From Flavobacteriaceae bacterium (GTDB taxonomy: Bacteria; Bacteroidota; Bacteroidia; Flavobacteriales; Flavobacteriaceae): a DNA stretch of 7,671 bases. The notes under the pieces are model-generated. The model did no database searches, had not been told where the DNA came from, and saw only the letters and a program-made list of their open reading frames with translations. Made by a program: the position numbers and the translations under genes. The stretch lies in NCBI GenBank assembly GCA_002729755.1, contig PBYT01000006.1, positions 62,592-70,262 of the forward strand, in the 5' to 3' direction. Below, piece by piece: positions 6,448 to 7,671 of the stretch (position 1 is its first letter; every line of letters starts with the position of its first letter).

Positions 6448-7671
6448 TTATAAATTAATCCAATACGTTAATTTCAAATTAATTGATCTGAATTGAGGTT
6501 CAATCGATCCAGTAGTGAAATAGTTATCATTATATACTAGATATAAATCAGATAGGGGTGCAAACCTCCATTGAAGCCTTGAATTAATTCCAAGATTTTC
6601 AGATTGATTAGTATATTGAACATATGTGGTCCAAAAAGTTTTCTTGTTAAAAGTAAATTGAAATTTTGGACTAATTAACCAAATATCTCTACTTGGGTAG
6701 GGTTCTGGAAGTTCAATAGAATCATAATTTATTTTTAGACTTGTATTAAAATAAGGTTGTACTCTAAAATTTAACTCATTATTAATTGAAAACTTTGTTC
6801 CATTAAAAAAATCTCCATAATTAACTTTTGATCTGATACTAAATAAATTCTTGTCAGGAGTGCTATATGCAATTTCGTAATCAGTATAAGAATAAAAATT
6901 ATTAGCAGGAAGAGGAGTTGCTCCTTCAGTTCTAGTTGGATCAAAATCATAATATAGATAATCCCTCTTTATATTCTGCTTAATTTCAAACTCACTTTGA
7001 TTTAAATATTTTATTTCAAAAGATGAAATATTCCATCTTCCCTCAAATCTTTCTTTTTTATTTGGTCTAATGACATATGCAGAATAATACTGTAAAGCAT
7101 AATTAAGTACTTTGGTGCTATTCTTTGGGTATATCCTATACTGATAAAATGGAGTAAGTTTTATAAACCCATATCTTCTATAGTATCCAAGATCTGATCT
7201 AAAGTCATCACCAACATATGAACCGCCCATACTAATGTAGTGCTTACGTGTATTCTTTGATAGTCTCATTCCAAATGATGCATTTTTATCATTTTTTTCA
7301 GGAGTAATAGATTTGTGAATAAAGGTTCTGCCACTCCATTCACCATTTTCAGAAGCTAGGTTATATTCAAATCCAAATACCCTATTATACTTTTTTTGAT
7401 TTTCAACAAAATCATAATTTTTTGTATTCTCTCTATTAATAAAAAAGAAGGCATAATTAGATCTAGCAAAAACTTTATTTCTTATAGTAAATAGTGTACT
7501 ATTATTTTGAGGGATTCCATTAGCCTTATCTTCCTCTGTTAAAACATTTAATAATCCTATTCTTAACTTGTCATTTATTTTTCCACTTAATCTAAACCCT
7601 CTGATTATTTTATTCTCAATAGTATTTCCATCTAAATCTGTTGCTATTCCTATTCTTCTTGAGAAGAAAGG
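6448..7671 (-). CDS. DUF5916 outer-membrane-type protein, C-terminal 407 residues (5' end outside window)
   Basis: The minus-strand frame is open from the window edge to a TAA at 6450-6448, giving 407 residues of a longer protein. An ATG at 7269 is internal, because matching sequence continues upstream of it without a stop. The visible part begins PFFSRRIGI, followed by GFRLSGKINDKLRIGLLN, an INRENTN segment and GEWSGRTF. These are features of DUF5916, which in Bacteroidota usually follows an N-terminal CBM9-like carbohydrate-binding domain in proteins of about 800 residues. The rest is dense in alternating aromatic and polar residues (YYRRYGF, FYQYRIY, YVQYTNQS, LYLVYND) and ends in the strand INLKLTYWINL, consistent with an outer-membrane beta-barrel. 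It would be the first gene of the visible minus-strand pair with the DUF4369 lipoprotein. The CBM9-like half is inferred from the family, not seen. Function and substrate are unknown. Confidence 0.8.
   Translation of the reverse strand, partial: PFFSRRIGIATDLDGNTIENKIIRGFRLSGKINDKLRIGLLNVLTEEDKANGIPQNNSTLFTIRNKVFARSNYAFFFINRENTKNYDFVENQKKYNRVFGFEYNLASENGEWSGRTFIHKSITPEKNDKNASFGMRLSKNTRKHYISMGGSYVGDDFRSDLGYYRRYGFIKLTPFYQYRIYPKNSTKVLNYALQYYSAYVIRPNKKERFEGRWNISSFEIKYLNQSEFEIKQNIKRDYLYYDFDPTRTEGATPLPANNFYSYTDYEIAYSTPDKNLFSIRSKVNYGDFFNGTKFSINNELNFRVQPYFNTSLKINYDSIELPEPYPSRDIWLISPKFQFTFNKKTFWTTYVQYTNQSENLGINSRLQWRFAPLSDLYLVYNDNYFTTGSIEPQFRSINLKLTYWINL

Noticed and set aside
6448..7269. A complete 273-residue protein starting at ATG 7269
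   Set aside because: The frame stays open to the window edge, and the upstream part carries DUF5916 motifs (FFSRRIG, GFRLSGK), so this methionine is internal to a larger gene.

Overview
The window is a compact, strongly AT-rich piece of a Bacteroidota chromosome, most likely from the order Flavobacteriales. Three things point there. RpoC resembles flavobacterial RpoC along its whole length, including the C-terminal tail after the PAGTG motif. Genes on both strands are the Bacteroidota-specific families DUF4369 (lipoprotein) and DUF5916 (outer-membrane-type). There are no purine-rich Shine-Dalgarno sequences ahead of the genes. Very short spacers and heavy use of AGA for Arg and AAA for Lys suggest a small, low-GC, possibly streamlined marine genome; this last point is inference. 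No tRNA, rRNA, CRISPR array, insertion sequence or phage gene is visible.

Layout. The plus strand carries the 3' end of rpoB (1-294), complete rpoC (318-4625), a type I isopentenyl-diphosphate isomerase gene (idi, 4640-5158) and a PTPS/QueD-family gene (5155-5562). Spacers are 23, 14 and -4 bases, so the four genes look like one transcription unit whose promoter lies upstream of the window. The minus strand carries the 3' part of a DUF5916 gene (7671-6448, cut by the window edge), followed 2 bases later by a DUF4369 lipoprotein gene (6445-5738). The two blocks converge. The 175-base gap between them holds an unrecognised 42-residue, very basic minus-strand ORF (5695-5567) and AT-rich inverted repeats that may end transcription.

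How the genes fit together. RpoB and RpoC are the two large subunits of RNA polymerase. Idi interconverts IPP and DMAPP for isoprenoid synthesis, and the PTPS/QueD enzyme acts in pterin or queuosine-precursor metabolism. Their link to rpoBC looks like housekeeping operon packing rather than a shared pathway. The minus-strand pair encodes two cell-envelope proteins of unknown function.

I see no clear new multi-gene system. The item most worth a second look is the tiny basic ORF in the convergent gap, which contains a degenerate internal repeat.
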